Positions 51,855 to 61,323 of a DNA stretch of 64,000 nucleotides are shown piece after piece. The notes below the pieces were generated by a model. That model did no database searches, had not been told where the DNA came from, and saw only the letters and a list, made by a program, of their open reading frames with translations. The first letter of the stretch is position 1, and every line of letters begins with the position of its first letter. This stretch comes from Oceaniferula flava (GTDB lineage Bacteria; Verrucomicrobiota; Verrucomicrobiia; Verrucomicrobiales; Akkermansiaceae). A program made the translations under genes and the position numbers. The DNA is taken from the NCBI RefSeq assembly GCF_016811075.1, contig NZ_JAFBGL010000002.1, positions 434,001 through 498,000 on the forward strand, read 5' to 3'.

Positions 51855-52844
51855 ATGAGCACCTTGACGACGAACACATCATTTACAGAAGAAAACCGCC
51901 AACTCACCGAGGTGCGCGAGGAGATTGGCAAGGTGGTGGTGGGCCTGGGAGATTTGGTTGATCGCTTACTGATCTCTCTGCTGTGCAACGGCCACGTGCT
52001 CATCGAGGGTGTTCCTGGCTTGGCGAAAACCCTGACCGTGAGCACCATGGCGCAGACGTTGGGGGGTGATTTCAGTCGGATCCAGTTCACTCCTGATCTG
52101 CTGCCCGGCGATCTCATCGGCACCTTGATTTACAACCAGCAAACTGGCGACTTCACTCCGCACAAGGGGCCGGTGTTTTCCAACATCGTCTTGGCGGATG
52201 AGATCAACCGGTCGCCGGCGAAGGTTCAGAGTGCTTTGTTAGAGGCGATGCAGGAAAAGCAGGTGACCATTGGCACCGATAGTTACGCTCTGGACGAACC
52301 CTTCCTCGTACTGGCGACGCAGAACCCGATCGAGCAAGAAGGCACCTACCCACTCCCTGAGGCGCAGCTCGATCGCTTTATGCTGAAGGTGATGGTGCAA
52401 TACCCGACGATGCAGGAAGAGCACGAGATCATGAAACGCATGTCGGTGAATGCGCCGAAAATGAAAGTGCGCCCAATCATGACGGGGGATCAGATTTTGA
52501 AAATGCGCGAGTCGCTCGATGGCATTCATGCCAATGAGGCGATCGAAAAATACGTGCTGCGATTGGTCGATGCCACCCGCAACCCGGCGAACTACGGGCT
52601 GGAAGAATTGGTGCCGCTGATCAACCACGGCGTGTCACCGCGGGCGAGTATTTTCCTGATGAAGGGGGCGCGTGCACATGCATTGTTAGAAGGGCGCGAT
52701 TACGTTACCCCTCACGACGTCAAATGGATTGCGATGGACGTGCTGCGGCATCGGGTATCGATCACTTACAAAGCGGAAGCCGAAGGGAAAGACGTGGAGT
52801 ATATTCTCCAGCGTATCTTATCGACGGTGGAAACGGTGGAATAA
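51855..52844 (+). CDS. MoxR family AAA+ ATPase
   Basis: The 329-residue MoxR-type ATPase has Walker A EGVPGLAKT, Walker B VLADEINRSPAK, sensor 1 region LATQNPIEQEGTYPLPEAQ and the C-terminal lid. MoxR proteins act as chaperones that work with VWA-domain proteins, and a full Bat set follows, which fits this role. ATG 51855 is preferred to TTG 51846. It starts a seven-gene plus-strand operon with very short or overlapping junctions. Confidence 0.92.
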   Translation: MSTLTTNTSFTEENRQLTEVREEIGKVVVGLGDLVDRLLISLLCNGHVLIEGVPGLAKTLTVSTMAQTLGGDFSRIQFTPDLLPGDLIGTLIYNQQTGDFTPHKGPVFSNIVLADEINRSPAKVQSALLEAMQEKQVTIGTDSYALDEPFLVLATQNPIEQEGTYPLPEAQLDRFMLKVMVQYPTMQEEHEIMKRMSVNAPKMKVRPIMTGDQILKMRESLDGIHANEAIEKYVLRLVDATRNPANYGLEELVPLINHGVSPRASIFLMKGARAHALLEGRDYVTPHDVKWIAMDVLRHRVSITYKAEAEGKDVEYILQRILSTVETVE

Positions 52845-52856
52845 ACTGCAAGGCTC

Positions 52857-53744
52857 ATGATCAATCAGAGCGAGCTCGAAAGTAAGGTGCGCCACATTCA
52901 GGTGCACAGTCGGAAGGCCGTGCTTGAATTGCTGGCTGGCGAATACCGGAGCTGCTTCAAGGGCATGGGTATTGAGTTCGAGGACGTGCGCGAGTACAGC
53001 CACGGCGATGATGTGCGGACCATCGATTGGAATGTCACTGCCCGCACCGGAAAGCCGCATGTGAAAACCTTCATGGAAGAGCGCGAGCTATCGCTCTATT
53101 TCTTGCTCGATGTTTCAGGCTCTGGCGATTTTGGCAGTGGTGTGTTCACCAAGCGGGAGATGGCGGCGAACATTTTTGCTCTCTTGGCCTTTGCCTCGGC
53201 ACACAACCACGACAACGTGGGGCTGATTCTTTTCAGCGACCAGATCGAACTCCACATCAAGGCGCGCAAGGGGCAGAACCATGTGATGCGGATGATCGAT
53301 CTAATCATGCGCCACGAGCCGAAGTCTCAGGGAACCGACATCGCCGGCGCGCTGGACTACTTAAACCAAGTGCGTAGCCGTCGCTGCATCGCCTTTGTGC
53401 TCTCTGATTTTATCGATCAATCCTACAGTGACGCACTTCGGCAGTCGGCTCAACAGCACGACCTGATCTGCGTTTCGCTCAGTGATGTTAGGGAACGTGA
53501 ACTTCCGAAAAGTGGCATGCTGGAAATGGTGGATGCGGAAACGGGGGAAATGCGCAGCATCGATTGCAGCGACAGCCGACTCCGAAAGTTGGTCAAAAGC
53601 CGCTCAGCCGGTCATCAATCGCAGTTGCAGGACCTCTGCCGTGAAGTGAATGCCGACCTGCTACCGCTGGATACGGAAGACGATTTCCTGCACGAAATCA
53701 TCCAATTTTTCAGAGACCGGATGAACCGGAGTGCCGACGCATGA
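52857..53744 (+). CDS. DUF58 (VWA-like) protein
   Basis: The 295-residue protein is DUF58: EYRSCFKGMGIEFEDVREY and the signature DVRTIDWNVTARTGKPHVK (key residues IDWN and AR) are followed by a VWA-like core with FLLDVSGSGDF. DUF58 usually occurs between MoxR and Bat genes and is thought to couple ATPase activity to the VWA partners. It starts 12 bp after moxR and overlaps the next gene by 4 bp. Confidence 0.9.
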   Translation: MINQSELESKVRHIQVHSRKAVLELLAGEYRSCFKGMGIEFEDVREYSHGDDVRTIDWNVTARTGKPHVKTFMEERELSLYFLLDVSGSGDFGSGVFTKREMAANIFALLAFASAHNHDNVGLILFSDQIELHIKARKGQNHVMRMIDLIMRHEPKSQGTDIAGALDYLNQVRSRRCIAFVLSDFIDQSYSDALRQSAQQHDLICVSLSDVRERELPKSGMLEMVDAETGEMRSIDCSDSRLRKLVKSRSAGHQSQLQDLCREVNADLLPLDTEDDFLHEIIQFFRDRMNRSADA

Positions 53745-54655
53745 TGAGCTGGAAACAAGTCAACATCTTGCTCGCAGCTTGCCTCGCTGTGCTGCTGGTC
53801 GCTTGTCAGAAACAAGAGACCGGCAAGCCTGCGGGCACCACTTCCACGGTCGCGGCCGACGGGCTTGAGCTCACCGTGCATCTCACGGATCAGGAAATCA
53901 GCACCAGCGAAATGCTTGAGGTGGAGGTGGTGGTGCGCGCCGAGGAATCGATCAAGGTGCAGATGCCGGCCTTTGCCGAGCCGATGGGGCAGTGGGGCGA
54001 CTTCACCATTTTCGAATCGCACGCAGATCCTCCTGTGCTTGATGCCGATGGCTGGGTGCGGCAGCGGCGGGTTTTTCTGCTAGAGCCCGATTTGCCGGGC
54101 GATAGTGTGCTCTCCGCAGTGACCGTGCAAGCGGTGGATGGTCAGGGTCAGTCACGCGTAGTTCGTTCCCAAGAACATCGCGTCAAGGTGCTCTCGGTGC
54201 TGACGCAGGCTGATCAGCCGCTGCGTGACATCGCCCCCATCGACCGACCGGAGGAAAAACAGCAAGGTTCTTGGTGGTGGGCCGTTGGGATTGGAAGTGT
54301 AATTCTATTAGTTATTGGATGGTGGTTATTGCGTGACCGCACTCTAACGGATGAGGTCAGTCCGTGCGGTCGGGAATTTGAGAAACTTCAAACAGCCGAG
54401 TCCGGAGAGGTCCTGCAGCGGTTGGAAAAAAGTTTCTGTCGCGCCCTGTCAGATCGGCTCGGTGAGCCCCTCGAGAAACACGATTTTTCAGGGCTTCAGC
54501 AAGTGGTGGATGTGGACGCAGAGTTGGGCGATGCCATTGCCGACTACGACCGGATGCGCTATGCCGCCCGACCAGCCGATGCCGCTGCGGTCGGTCAGCT
54601 GTATCAACGCTTTGCCCGAATTTTGGACCGGACAGGAAAGGAGGTCGGGTCATGA
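53741..54655 (+). CDS. Lipoprotein with transmembrane segment in Bat operon
   Basis: The 304-residue protein has a lipoprotein-like N-terminus (LLVACQ), an Ig-like or beta domain (about 40-160), a single strong transmembrane helix (about 185-203, WWWAVGIGSVILLVIGWWLL) and a cytoplasmic tail. Position and layout suggest the DUF4381/BatD-like accessory subunit of the Bat complex, but I see no diagnostic motif. Its 4-bp overlaps with both neighbours argue for coupled translation. Confidence 0.65.
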   Translation: MMSWKQVNILLAACLAVLLVACQKQETGKPAGTTSTVAADGLELTVHLTDQEISTSEMLEVEVVVRAEESIKVQMPAFAEPMGQWGDFTIFESHADPPVLDADGWVRQRRVFLLEPDLPGDSVLSAVTVQAVDGQGQSRVVRSQEHRVKVLSVLTQADQPLRDIAPIDRPEEKQQGSWWWAVGIGSVILLVIGWWLLRDRTLTDEVSPCGREFEKLQTAESGEVLQRLEKSFCRALSDRLGEPLEKHDFSGLQQVVDVDAELGDAIADYDRMRYAARPADAAAVGQLYQRFARILDRTGKEVGS

Positions 54656-55680
54656 CTCTAACCGAACCCTACTATCTGCTGCTTTTGTTGCTCCTGCCCG
54701 TGTTGATGATCTATCAGCGCAGGCAGCGGCGTAAGGAGGCGATCCGTTACCCGTCGTTTGTTTTCTTCGAGGACAGTGGTCGCACCTGGCGGCAGTGCTT
54801 GTTATTCCTGCCGCCGCTCTGTCTGTATCTGGCGCTCGCTTGTTTGATTGTTTGCCTGGCGCGGCCGCAGGTGGAATCGACCGGGCAACGTGAAGACCGG
54901 GAGGGGATTGCCATTCAGATGTTAGTCGATGTTTCCACCAGCATGGACACCAACATCAAGACGCCCGAGGGAGCGATGACGCGCATGGAGGTGGCGAAAC
55001 GCGTGATGGAGGAATTTGTCGCCGGCGATGGCGACGAGTTGTCGGGTCGGCCCGATGATATGATAGGAGTCATCTCCTTTGCCCGCTACTCGGATAGCAT
55101 CTGCCCGATGACCTTGGGGCATGATGCGCTGGTTTACATGATTCAGGAACTGACGATCAACGATCGGCCGAACGAAGATGGCACTGCCTACGGTGACGCC
55201 ACCGCCCTGGCTGCCGCCCAACTCAAGGAGCGTGAGGATCAGGTGGGGCAGTTAAAAAGCAAGATCATCCTGCTGCTCACCGATGGCGAAAATAACAGCG
55301 GCGAACAAATGCCCCTGCAGGCCGCGGCCATGGCCAAGGAGTGGGGGATTAGGATTTATACCATCAGCCTGCAGGATGAAAACGAACCCAAGGTGGTGAA
55401 AACCGACAACGGCACCTTTCTTCAACCACAGGCCAGCTCAGAATCCGACCAGGTCTTGGAAAAGATGGCGCAGCACACCGGCGGCATTTTCCGCACCGCG
55501 CACGACATGGATTCACTGCAAGCGGTGTATGAGGAGATCAATGAGCTGGAAAAAACCAAGGTGCAGGAAGTCGAGTTCATGGAATATGATGAGGCCTTTG
55601 CTCACTTTGCCGTCGCGGCTCTCTTGTTGCTCTTACTGCGATATTTATTAACTTCCACCCTGCTCCGGATTTCACCCTGA
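54652..55680 (+). CDS. batA: VWA domain membrane protein BatA
   Basis: The 342-residue protein has two N-terminal membrane helices, a von Willebrand A domain and a C-terminal helix. The metal-ion-dependent adhesion site is DVSTSMD, with further residues in DGTAYGDA and LLTDGEN. It also has the Bat-type RPQ segment (CLARPQVES). BatA is part of the Bat complex linked to stress tolerance in other bacteria. The gene overlaps the preceding one by 4 bp and is followed 4 bp later by the BatB-BatC gene. Confidence 0.88.
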   Translation: MTLTEPYYLLLLLLLPVLMIYQRRQRRKEAIRYPSFVFFEDSGRTWRQCLLFLPPLCLYLALACLIVCLARPQVESTGQREDREGIAIQMLVDVSTSMDTNIKTPEGAMTRMEVAKRVMEEFVAGDGDELSGRPDDMIGVISFARYSDSICPMTLGHDALVYMIQELTINDRPNEDGTAYGDATALAAAQLKEREDQVGQLKSKIILLLTDGENNSGEQMPLQAAAMAKEWGIRIYTISLQDENEPKVVKTDNGTFLQPQASSESDQVLEKMAQHTGGIFRTAHDMDSLQAVYEEINELEKTKVQEVEFMEYDEAFAHFAVAALLLLLLRYLLTSTLLRISP

Positions 55681-55684
55681 TGTT

Positions 55685-57856
55685 ATGATGAGTGAGATGA
55701 TTTTCCAGAAACCTGCGATGCTGTGGCTGCTGCCTTCGGTGGGGCTGCTTCTGCTCATCTACCGGGTGCGTGTGGCGCGACGAAAAAAAGATATCCGCGC
55801 CTTCGGTGAGGACGCTGCTTGGCGGGGGCTGGAGCACCACTCGATGGAATGGTGGCGCTTGTTGCTGTTAGTCGGCGCATGTGCTCTGGTGATCCTGGCT
55901 CTCGCCCGACCTGCCGCCAATCCTCACCCGCGCATGCTCCAGCGCGAGGGACGTGATGTGGTTTTCCTACTGGATGTTTCCAAGAGTATGCTGGCGGAGG
56001 ATCGATTGCCGAACCGCTTGCAGTCGGCCAAGACATCCATCGCCGAGTGTGTCAGTGAGCTGGACGATCACCGCTTGGGTTTGGTGGTTTTTGCCGGCTC
56101 CTCTTCGATTGCCTGTCCGCTGACTGAAGACAAAGACTTTTTCCTCAACAGCCTGGATCGTGTGGGACCGGACACCGTTGCGCACGGTGGCACCCGGGTT
56201 GGTGATGCCCTGCTCAAGGTGTGCGATAAGTTGTTCTCCGATTCGGCTCAGGGATACAAAGATATCGTTCTGCTAACAGATGGTGGCGAGCAGGGTGAAA
56301 ACCTGGACTACGCTCTCGAGGTGGTGAATGAAAAGCAGGTGAAGTTGATCGCGATTGGTTTAGGTGACGCCTCCGCTGGTGCTCGGATTCCCCAGGTCGG
56401 TGAGCAATCGGATTACATGACTTACAAGGGGCAGGAGGTGTGGTCGAAGCTCGATGTGGTGCAGCTGCGGAACATGGTGAAGCAGGCAGACCGCGGAGCC
56501 TTTCTCGCCGTTGGAACCCGGCAAATGAAGCTCGGCGATATCTATCAGCGCATCAGTGATCAGGAAGGAAAACAGCAGCTCGCTGAGGAATCGGTGATTG
56601 ATTACGATGAACTCTACCAGTGGCTGATCGCATTGGCTTTTATTCTGTTAGTGGTGATGATTCTGATGCCACACAGTATGACGCGGCGGACGAAAAAAAA
56701 TTGGCTCACAGCGGCGGTATTGATGCTGGCGGGGCTGCCTGATGCACAAGCCGCCGGGGTGGAGGGGGGCGACGCCGCCTACGCCCGTGGAGACTTTCAG
56801 CAAGCATTGGAAATCTATCAGTCGGCCGCCACAAGCTCAGCGGCTGCGCGGCTGTGGTATAAGAAAGGTAATGCTGAGTATCGCTTGGAACTTTATGAGT
56901 CAGCCCAGCAAAGTTTCGCGGAAGCCTTGGGGCGGCAGCCGGGCAGTGGACTGATCAGGGACATCACTTACAACCTGGGGAATACTTATTACCGCCTGTC
57001 AGGCAAGGCGGAGGACTCCTACACGGCACTCTCTCTGGTGAGCGAAAGTGTGCGTATGTATCGCCGCGTTCTTTTGCAAAACCCACAAGACCGTGATGCC
57101 GCGATGAACATGGAGTTGGCCAAAATAGAACGCCACAAACTGCAGCAGAAGATCCAAAAAGAAGAACAACGACGGGCTGAGCTAAAGCAGGCGCTGGAAG
57201 ATTTGAAAACCGCCATCGAGAAAGCTGCCGCTGCGCAGGCCAAGACCTTGAAATTGACCGATGCTCATCTCATCGACGACCAGGCCGAGCAGAACTGGGA
57301 GCAGACGATGCAAAAGGAGGAGCAGGAAATCATCAGCCTGACTGAAAAAGCGGTCGAACTCGTCGATGCCACTTCGAAGAAGTTTTTCGACGGCATTCCC
57401 GCCGAAGCCAGCCCTCTGCGAGCCAGCAGGGATCACCTAAACCAGGCGGAAGAATTTGAATCGGCTGCGGAGGCCTACCTCATCCACAACCCACACGCGG
57501 CACACGTGGAGGAAGGCTTGGCTTTGGAAAACTTGCATGCAGCGTTGGACGCTCTGCCGTCCGACCCGGATGACGCGGAGCAGCAGGCGGAAGACGGTGA
57601 GGCCGGCGACGAAGAGGGGGAAGGTGAAGAAGGTGATGAAGAAGGAGAAGAGGGCGACCAGGAAAGCGAAGGCGACAGCGAAGCGCAGAGCGACTCCGAA
57701 CCGGCCGACGCCAATCAGATGAATCTCGAATCCATGGAACTGCCACCGCCGAACGACACCCCCGAAGATGTGATCCGGAAAAATGCCACGATGCAAGAAG
57801 CGCGGCAGGCGCAGGGCGCCAAAAAGAAAGGCAACCCGGTCGAGAAAGATTGGTAA
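55685..57856 (+). CDS. BatB-BatC fusion (VWA domain plus TPR)
   Basis: The 723-residue protein fuses two Bat components. Residues 1-340 resemble BatB: N-terminal membrane helices, ALARPAANP and a VWA core with DVSKSM, GGTRVGDAL and LLTDGGE, then another helix. Residues about 365-470 are TPR repeats like BatC (SAARLWYKKGNAEYRLELYES). A long helical stretch rich in Glu/Lys/Gln and a highly acidic low-complexity tail (about 640-690) complete it. In Bacteroides and Leptospira these are usually separate genes. It is in the middle of the operon, with batD after 17 bp. Confidence 0.85.
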   Translation: MMSEMIFQKPAMLWLLPSVGLLLLIYRVRVARRKKDIRAFGEDAAWRGLEHHSMEWWRLLLLVGACALVILALARPAANPHPRMLQREGRDVVFLLDVSKSMLAEDRLPNRLQSAKTSIAECVSELDDHRLGLVVFAGSSSIACPLTEDKDFFLNSLDRVGPDTVAHGGTRVGDALLKVCDKLFSDSAQGYKDIVLLTDGGEQGENLDYALEVVNEKQVKLIAIGLGDASAGARIPQVGEQSDYMTYKGQEVWSKLDVVQLRNMVKQADRGAFLAVGTRQMKLGDIYQRISDQEGKQQLAEESVIDYDELYQWLIALAFILLVVMILMPHSMTRRTKKNWLTAAVLMLAGLPDAQAAGVEGGDAAYARGDFQQALEIYQSAATSSAAARLWYKKGNAEYRLELYESAQQSFAEALGRQPGSGLIRDITYNLGNTYYRLSGKAEDSYTALSLVSESVRMYRRVLLQNPQDRDAAMNMELAKIERHKLQQKIQKEEQRRAELKQALEDLKTAIEKAAAAQAKTLKLTDAHLIDDQAEQNWEQTMQKEEQEIISLTEKAVELVDATSKKFFDGIPAEASPLRASRDHLNQAEEFESAAEAYLIHNPHAAHVEEGLALENLHAALDALPSDPDDAEQQAEDGEAGDEEGEGEEGDEEGEEGDQESEGDSEAQSDSEPADANQMNLESMELPPPNDTPEDVIRKNATMQEARQAQGAKKKGNPVEKDW

Positions 57857-57873
57857 CGACGACAAGCACCAGC

Positions 57874-59706
57874 ATGAATATCTACAAACAACTCATCCTC
57901 GCTATGGCGATGTTAGGGACTGTGATCACGGCGATCGCGGCACCCGAGGTTAGCCTGCACAGCTCAATGTCGGCGAAGACATTTTTTGTCGGTGAGGAGT
58001 TCCAATTTGAAATCCTCGTCAGCCCCGCAGATCGCGTGGACATCGAAGAAGTCGAGAGCACTGACGATTTGGCCATCCAGTTCGTTAAAAAGGAAGTGGT
58101 CAAAGGAGATGCATTTTCCACCGTCGCGTTACGCTACCGGATGATGCCGATGAGTGCCGGCATGGTGGCCATTCCACCGATTTCCGTGGAGGTGGGTGAC
58201 CAGGTTTTGAGCACGGATGAGGAAATGTTCATTCAGGTGAAGCAGGCACAAACCTATCCAGGGTTGGAGATCGTCAGGGAGATCCCTGATCGAGATTTCT
58301 ACGTCGGCGAACCTTTCATGGTCGATTACACATGGCGGTCGCCGTTGCCGCTCAATGGCTTTCGCGCGGTGAAATTGAACCTGCCTTTGTTCTACGATCC
58401 AGCCTTTAAAATCCGGAACCCCTTCGACTGGATTGATGGCGACGACAAGGCGGCGATCGGTCTGCCGGTGGCCAACACGCGCTTGATTGGGAGATATAAC
58501 CTGCTCAACGAAGCCGAGCGAAATGTGCACAGCGTATCCTTTGCCAAAATCGTCATCCCAGTGAAGACCGGTGAGTTTGAGTGGTCGCCAAGCACCCTGC
58601 TGATCTCCTACGTTGCCCCGCCCGCCGCGCGCAATCGCAATGCACGCTGGCGAACCAACTACCCGAGCTACTTCAATAACAACTTCTTCGCGGAGGCTGA
58701 CGGGGACGAGTATCAGAAGTATTTCGCCGCTTCCAGCTCCCAAACTGTGCGCGTGCTGCCGCTGCCGGATGCCGGCAAGCCTCACGACTTTGCCGGAGTG
58801 GTTGGCTCCTGCAAGGTGACGGTCACCGCCACCCCCACGGTGCTGCAGGCAGGGGATCCGATCACTCTGACGATCGTGGTCGATGACTATGCCTTCCCTG
58901 AGGTGTTAGATTTTCCTGACCTCTCGTCGCAGCCCGCCTTTACCCGCCAGTTTGCCATTCCGCCCCGGCAGTCGTCAGGCCGGATCGTGGGGAAAAGGAA
59001 AACCTACATCCGCACGCTTCGCCCACTGGCTCAGGACGCGACATCCATTCCGGCAGTTCGGATTCCGTATTTTGATCCTCAGACGAAGTCCTACGCGGTG
59101 GCCGAATCCGCACCGATACCGATCACGGTGAAGGCCGCCGAGGTGGTGACCGCCTTCGACGCGGATATGACGGGAGTGGGGCCCTTGAAGAATCGGTTGG
59201 CGAAAAATCCGGAAGGGATCCGCGCCAATGCCACCTCGCTCAGCGCGATCCGGCCCGCTGCTTTTTCTCCCGGCGCCTGGCTGCTGCTCTGTCTGTTTTT
59301 ACCGCCGGCCGCGTTTCTGGTTTTCTATTTCGCCACGGCCCAACGCCGACTGATGCAAAACGATCCGGTGCGTGCCAGATCGATGCGTGCGATGGCCCGC
59401 TTCAGCAAGCGACTGCGTGCGCTTGAACAAGCTGCTCCGAAGCTTCAGCCGGAGCAGGGGATCGGTCGGCTCGACGACATCGTGAGGAGCTACTTTGCCG
59501 AAAAACTCAACCTCGTCCGACACGCACACACCTTCGAGGAGCTTGAACTCCAGCTGGGAGATCGTGTTTCGTTAGATGCGATTCGCGAAATCTACGGCCG
59601 CTGTGAAGCGCAGGCTTACCGAGCCGACAGTCCCACGCCCGACCTATCCACCATGATCGCACAAGCTCGCCAAGCGGTCCAAACCATCAACGCCGCCTTA
59701 TCATGA
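57874..59706 (+). CDS. batD: BatD
   Basis: The 610-residue secreted or membrane protein has a signal peptide ending AIAA, followed by repeated beta-sandwich domains with the BatD phrase SVSSDEVFVGEEFQF-like start (KTFFVGEEFQFEI) and VGEPFMVDYTW. One transmembrane helix near residue 480 (WLLLCLFLPPAAFLVFYF) precedes a cytoplasmic helical tail. BatD is the membrane-bound scaffold of the Bat complex. ATG 57874 fits the signal peptide. The next gene overlaps by 4 bp. Confidence 0.86.
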   Translation: MNIYKQLILAMAMLGTVITAIAAPEVSLHSSMSAKTFFVGEEFQFEILVSPADRVDIEEVESTDDLAIQFVKKEVVKGDAFSTVALRYRMMPMSAGMVAIPPISVEVGDQVLSTDEEMFIQVKQAQTYPGLEIVREIPDRDFYVGEPFMVDYTWRSPLPLNGFRAVKLNLPLFYDPAFKIRNPFDWIDGDDKAAIGLPVANTRLIGRYNLLNEAERNVHSVSFAKIVIPVKTGEFEWSPSTLLISYVAPPAARNRNARWRTNYPSYFNNNFFAEADGDEYQKYFAASSSQTVRVLPLPDAGKPHDFAGVVGSCKVTVTATPTVLQAGDPITLTIVVDDYAFPEVLDFPDLSSQPAFTRQFAIPPRQSSGRIVGKRKTYIRTLRPLAQDATSIPAVRIPYFDPQTKSYAVAESAPIPITVKAAEVVTAFDADMTGVGPLKNRLAKNPEGIRANATSLSAIRPAAFSPGAWLLLCLFLPPAAFLVFYFATAQRRLMQNDPVRARSMRAMARFSKRLRALEQAAPKLQPEQGIGRLDDIVRSYFAEKLNLVRHAHTFEELELQLGDRVSLDAIREIYGRCEAQAYRADSPTPDLSTMIAQARQAVQTINAALS

Positions 59707-60497
59707 GACGATTGTTCCTCCTTATTCTCACTATGCTTCCGCTCGGCTTGCTGGCCGCGGAGCAAGACGACCAGCGCCTTTTCACCGAGGCCAACGACCT
59801 CTTTGCCCGCGCCAATGCCGAAGCCCTGGTGAATCCCAGCAAGGCTCAGGAACTCTATCAGGCATCGATTCTCAAATACCAATTCCTGATCGAGCAGAGA
59901 AAACTCAACTCCGCCGAGCTGCAAATGAACTTGGGAAATGCCTACTTTTCCTCCGGTGAAACTGGTCGGGCAATGTTGCACTACCAGCGGGCTCAGGCCT
60001 TGGACCCTTTGAATGATGAGGTCCGACACAATCTCGAATACGTGAGATCGCTCACCATTGATGAACTGCCTGAAACCACCATGCAGCGGGTGAAACATGC
60101 ACTGAGCTTTTGGCACCGCTGGCCGGTGGCGCTGAGGGGATCCTTGTTTGCTGTCGGTCACCTGAGCTTTTGGGCGCTGGTGGCGTGGTCGCTCTACCGC
60201 CGTGGCCGCTGGCTCTACGGTGGCTTGGCTGTTAGTGGATTGCTGAGCGTGCTCTTTGGCGTGTCGCTGCTCGTCAGTCACCAGGCCTGGGACAATCCGG
60301 TGGATGGAGTAGTGGTCGAGCGCGAGGTGATCGCGCGTCAGGGGGATGGTATCATCTACGACAATGCCTTCAGCTCGCCGCTGCATGCCGGCACCGAGTT
60401 CGAGGTGTTAGAAAGACGAGGTGACTGGTATCACATCCAGTTGCTCAACGGCGACAGCTGTTGGCTTCCGACGAATAGTTCGGAGTTAGTTCGCTAG
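59703..60497 (+). CDS. BatE-like TPR/SH3 membrane protein
   Basis: The 264-residue protein has a signal peptide ending LLAA, TPR helices (about 30-130; for example LNSAELQMNLGNAYFSSGETGRAMLHY), two transmembrane helices (about 140-195) and a C-terminal SH3-type beta domain (about 200-264). The TPR plus SH3 layout is that of BatE, the last component of Bat operons. It overlaps batD by 4 bp, and no gene continues the operon after it. The 60498-60713 region contains no gene but ends with a minus-strand terminator. Confidence 0.78.
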   Translation: MRRLFLLILTMLPLGLLAAEQDDQRLFTEANDLFARANAEALVNPSKAQELYQASILKYQFLIEQRKLNSAELQMNLGNAYFSSGETGRAMLHYQRAQALDPLNDEVRHNLEYVRSLTIDELPETTMQRVKHALSFWHRWPVALRGSLFAVGHLSFWALVAWSLYRRGRWLYGGLAVSGLLSVLFGVSLLVSHQAWDNPVDGVVVEREVIARQGDGIIYDNAFSSPLHAGTEFEVLERRGDWYHIQLLNGDSCWLPTNSSELVR

Positions 60498-60636
60498 AGC
60501 TCTCTGTTATGGATCCTGCCTCGATTTGACTTTAAAGTCATCAGCTCAATCATTGTGGTGAATGCAGGTGCAGTCAAGGTTAGCGGTCGCATCTCGGCTC
60601 AGCCTCTTTTCATGGGAGACCGAGCTTTTGACGAGT

Positions 60637-60680
60637 AAAAAAAATGCGTGTACACGATCTAGTTAGACCATGTGCACGCA
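60637..60680 (-). terminator. Intrinsic terminator after PEP-CTERM gene (minus)
   Basis: TGCGTGTACA (60645-60654) and TGTGCACGCA (60671-60680) form a stem of ten pairs with one mismatch-type pair. On the minus strand it is followed by eight Ts. It lies 33 bp after the stop of the minus-strand PEP-CTERM gene. Confidence 0.85.
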
Positions 60681-60713
60681 AAAATGCCCTCAGTAAAGAA
60701 GACTCTTGCAGAA

Positions 60714-61274
60714 TTAGGCTGCTTTTTTACGTTGGCGGCGGGTGAGGAGGCCCGCGGAGCCGAGTGCGAGGAGCGCGAGGCTGGAAGGCTCTGGGACACT
60801 GTCAATCATGGCTTTGCCTTCAGAGATACTTAGAGCCTCTCCTGTATCGTTGGTGGCAACGGCGACCAGATAACCTCCACCCAGTCCATCGAAGTAGAAT
60901 TGGGCGACGGCTTCATAGACATTGTCGTTTCCATCGAATGAGAGGTTTGCGTAGTTTTGGTCTCCTGCGCTAGCTCCGTAGCCTAAGCTGCCAATGAAGT
61001 AATAGCCCATGCCGTTTCCAGATCCTACAGCGAGGTCAGTACCACTCGTGAAGTATGTACCACCAGAGAAGTTAATACGAGTTACGTATCCGCCGTCCAG
61101 CGCTAGGCCATTACTGGGCTTCCGGATACTGATCCCGGTGGGGGTAGCTGGGTCCGATGTGATGTTTTGTGCTCCGGGCCCATAGAAGGTGATCGCTCCT
61201 TCAGCCATGCTGGCCGCACAACCAACCCCAGCAGTCATGGTGAGGTAGGTTCTTAGTGTATTTGTTTTGTTCAT
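60714..61274 (-). CDS. PEP-CTERM sorting domain protein
   Basis: The 186-residue secreted protein has a signal peptide ending MAEGAI, a Gly/Tyr/Asn-rich body without a recognised domain and the C-terminal signal VPEPSSLALLALGSAGLLTRRQRKK. A phrase such as GYYFIGSLGYGASAGDQNYAN resembles secreted proteins found elsewhere in Verrucomicrobia. I chose ATG 61274, which gives the typical Lys/Thr-Asn start. A 10-bp stem hairpin sits about 25 bp upstream. It is independent of its neighbours. Confidence 0.85.
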   Translation of the reverse strand: MNKTNTLRTYLTMTAGVGCAASMAEGAITFYGPGAQNITSDPATPTGISIRKPSNGLALDGGYVTRINFSGGTYFTSGTDLAVGSGNGMGYYFIGSLGYGASAGDQNYANLSFDGNDNVYEAVAQFYFDGLGGGYLVAVATNDTGEALSISEGKAMIDSVPEPSSLALLALGSAGLLTRRQRKKAA

Positions 61275-61298
61275 TTTTTTGTTTTGCTTTTTTATAGT

Positions 61299-61323
61299 CC
61301 CTCCTCCGTGCATCGGAGGAGGG
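61299..61323. promoter_or_regulatory. Leader hairpin upstream of PEP-CTERM gene
   Basis: CCCTCCTCCG and CGGAGGAGGG form a perfect 10-bp stem with a TGCAT loop, 24 bp before the ATG on the minus strand. No T-run follows on either strand. The GGAGG within the stem resembles a buried ribosome site but is too far from the start to be the normal one. Confidence 0.55.
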
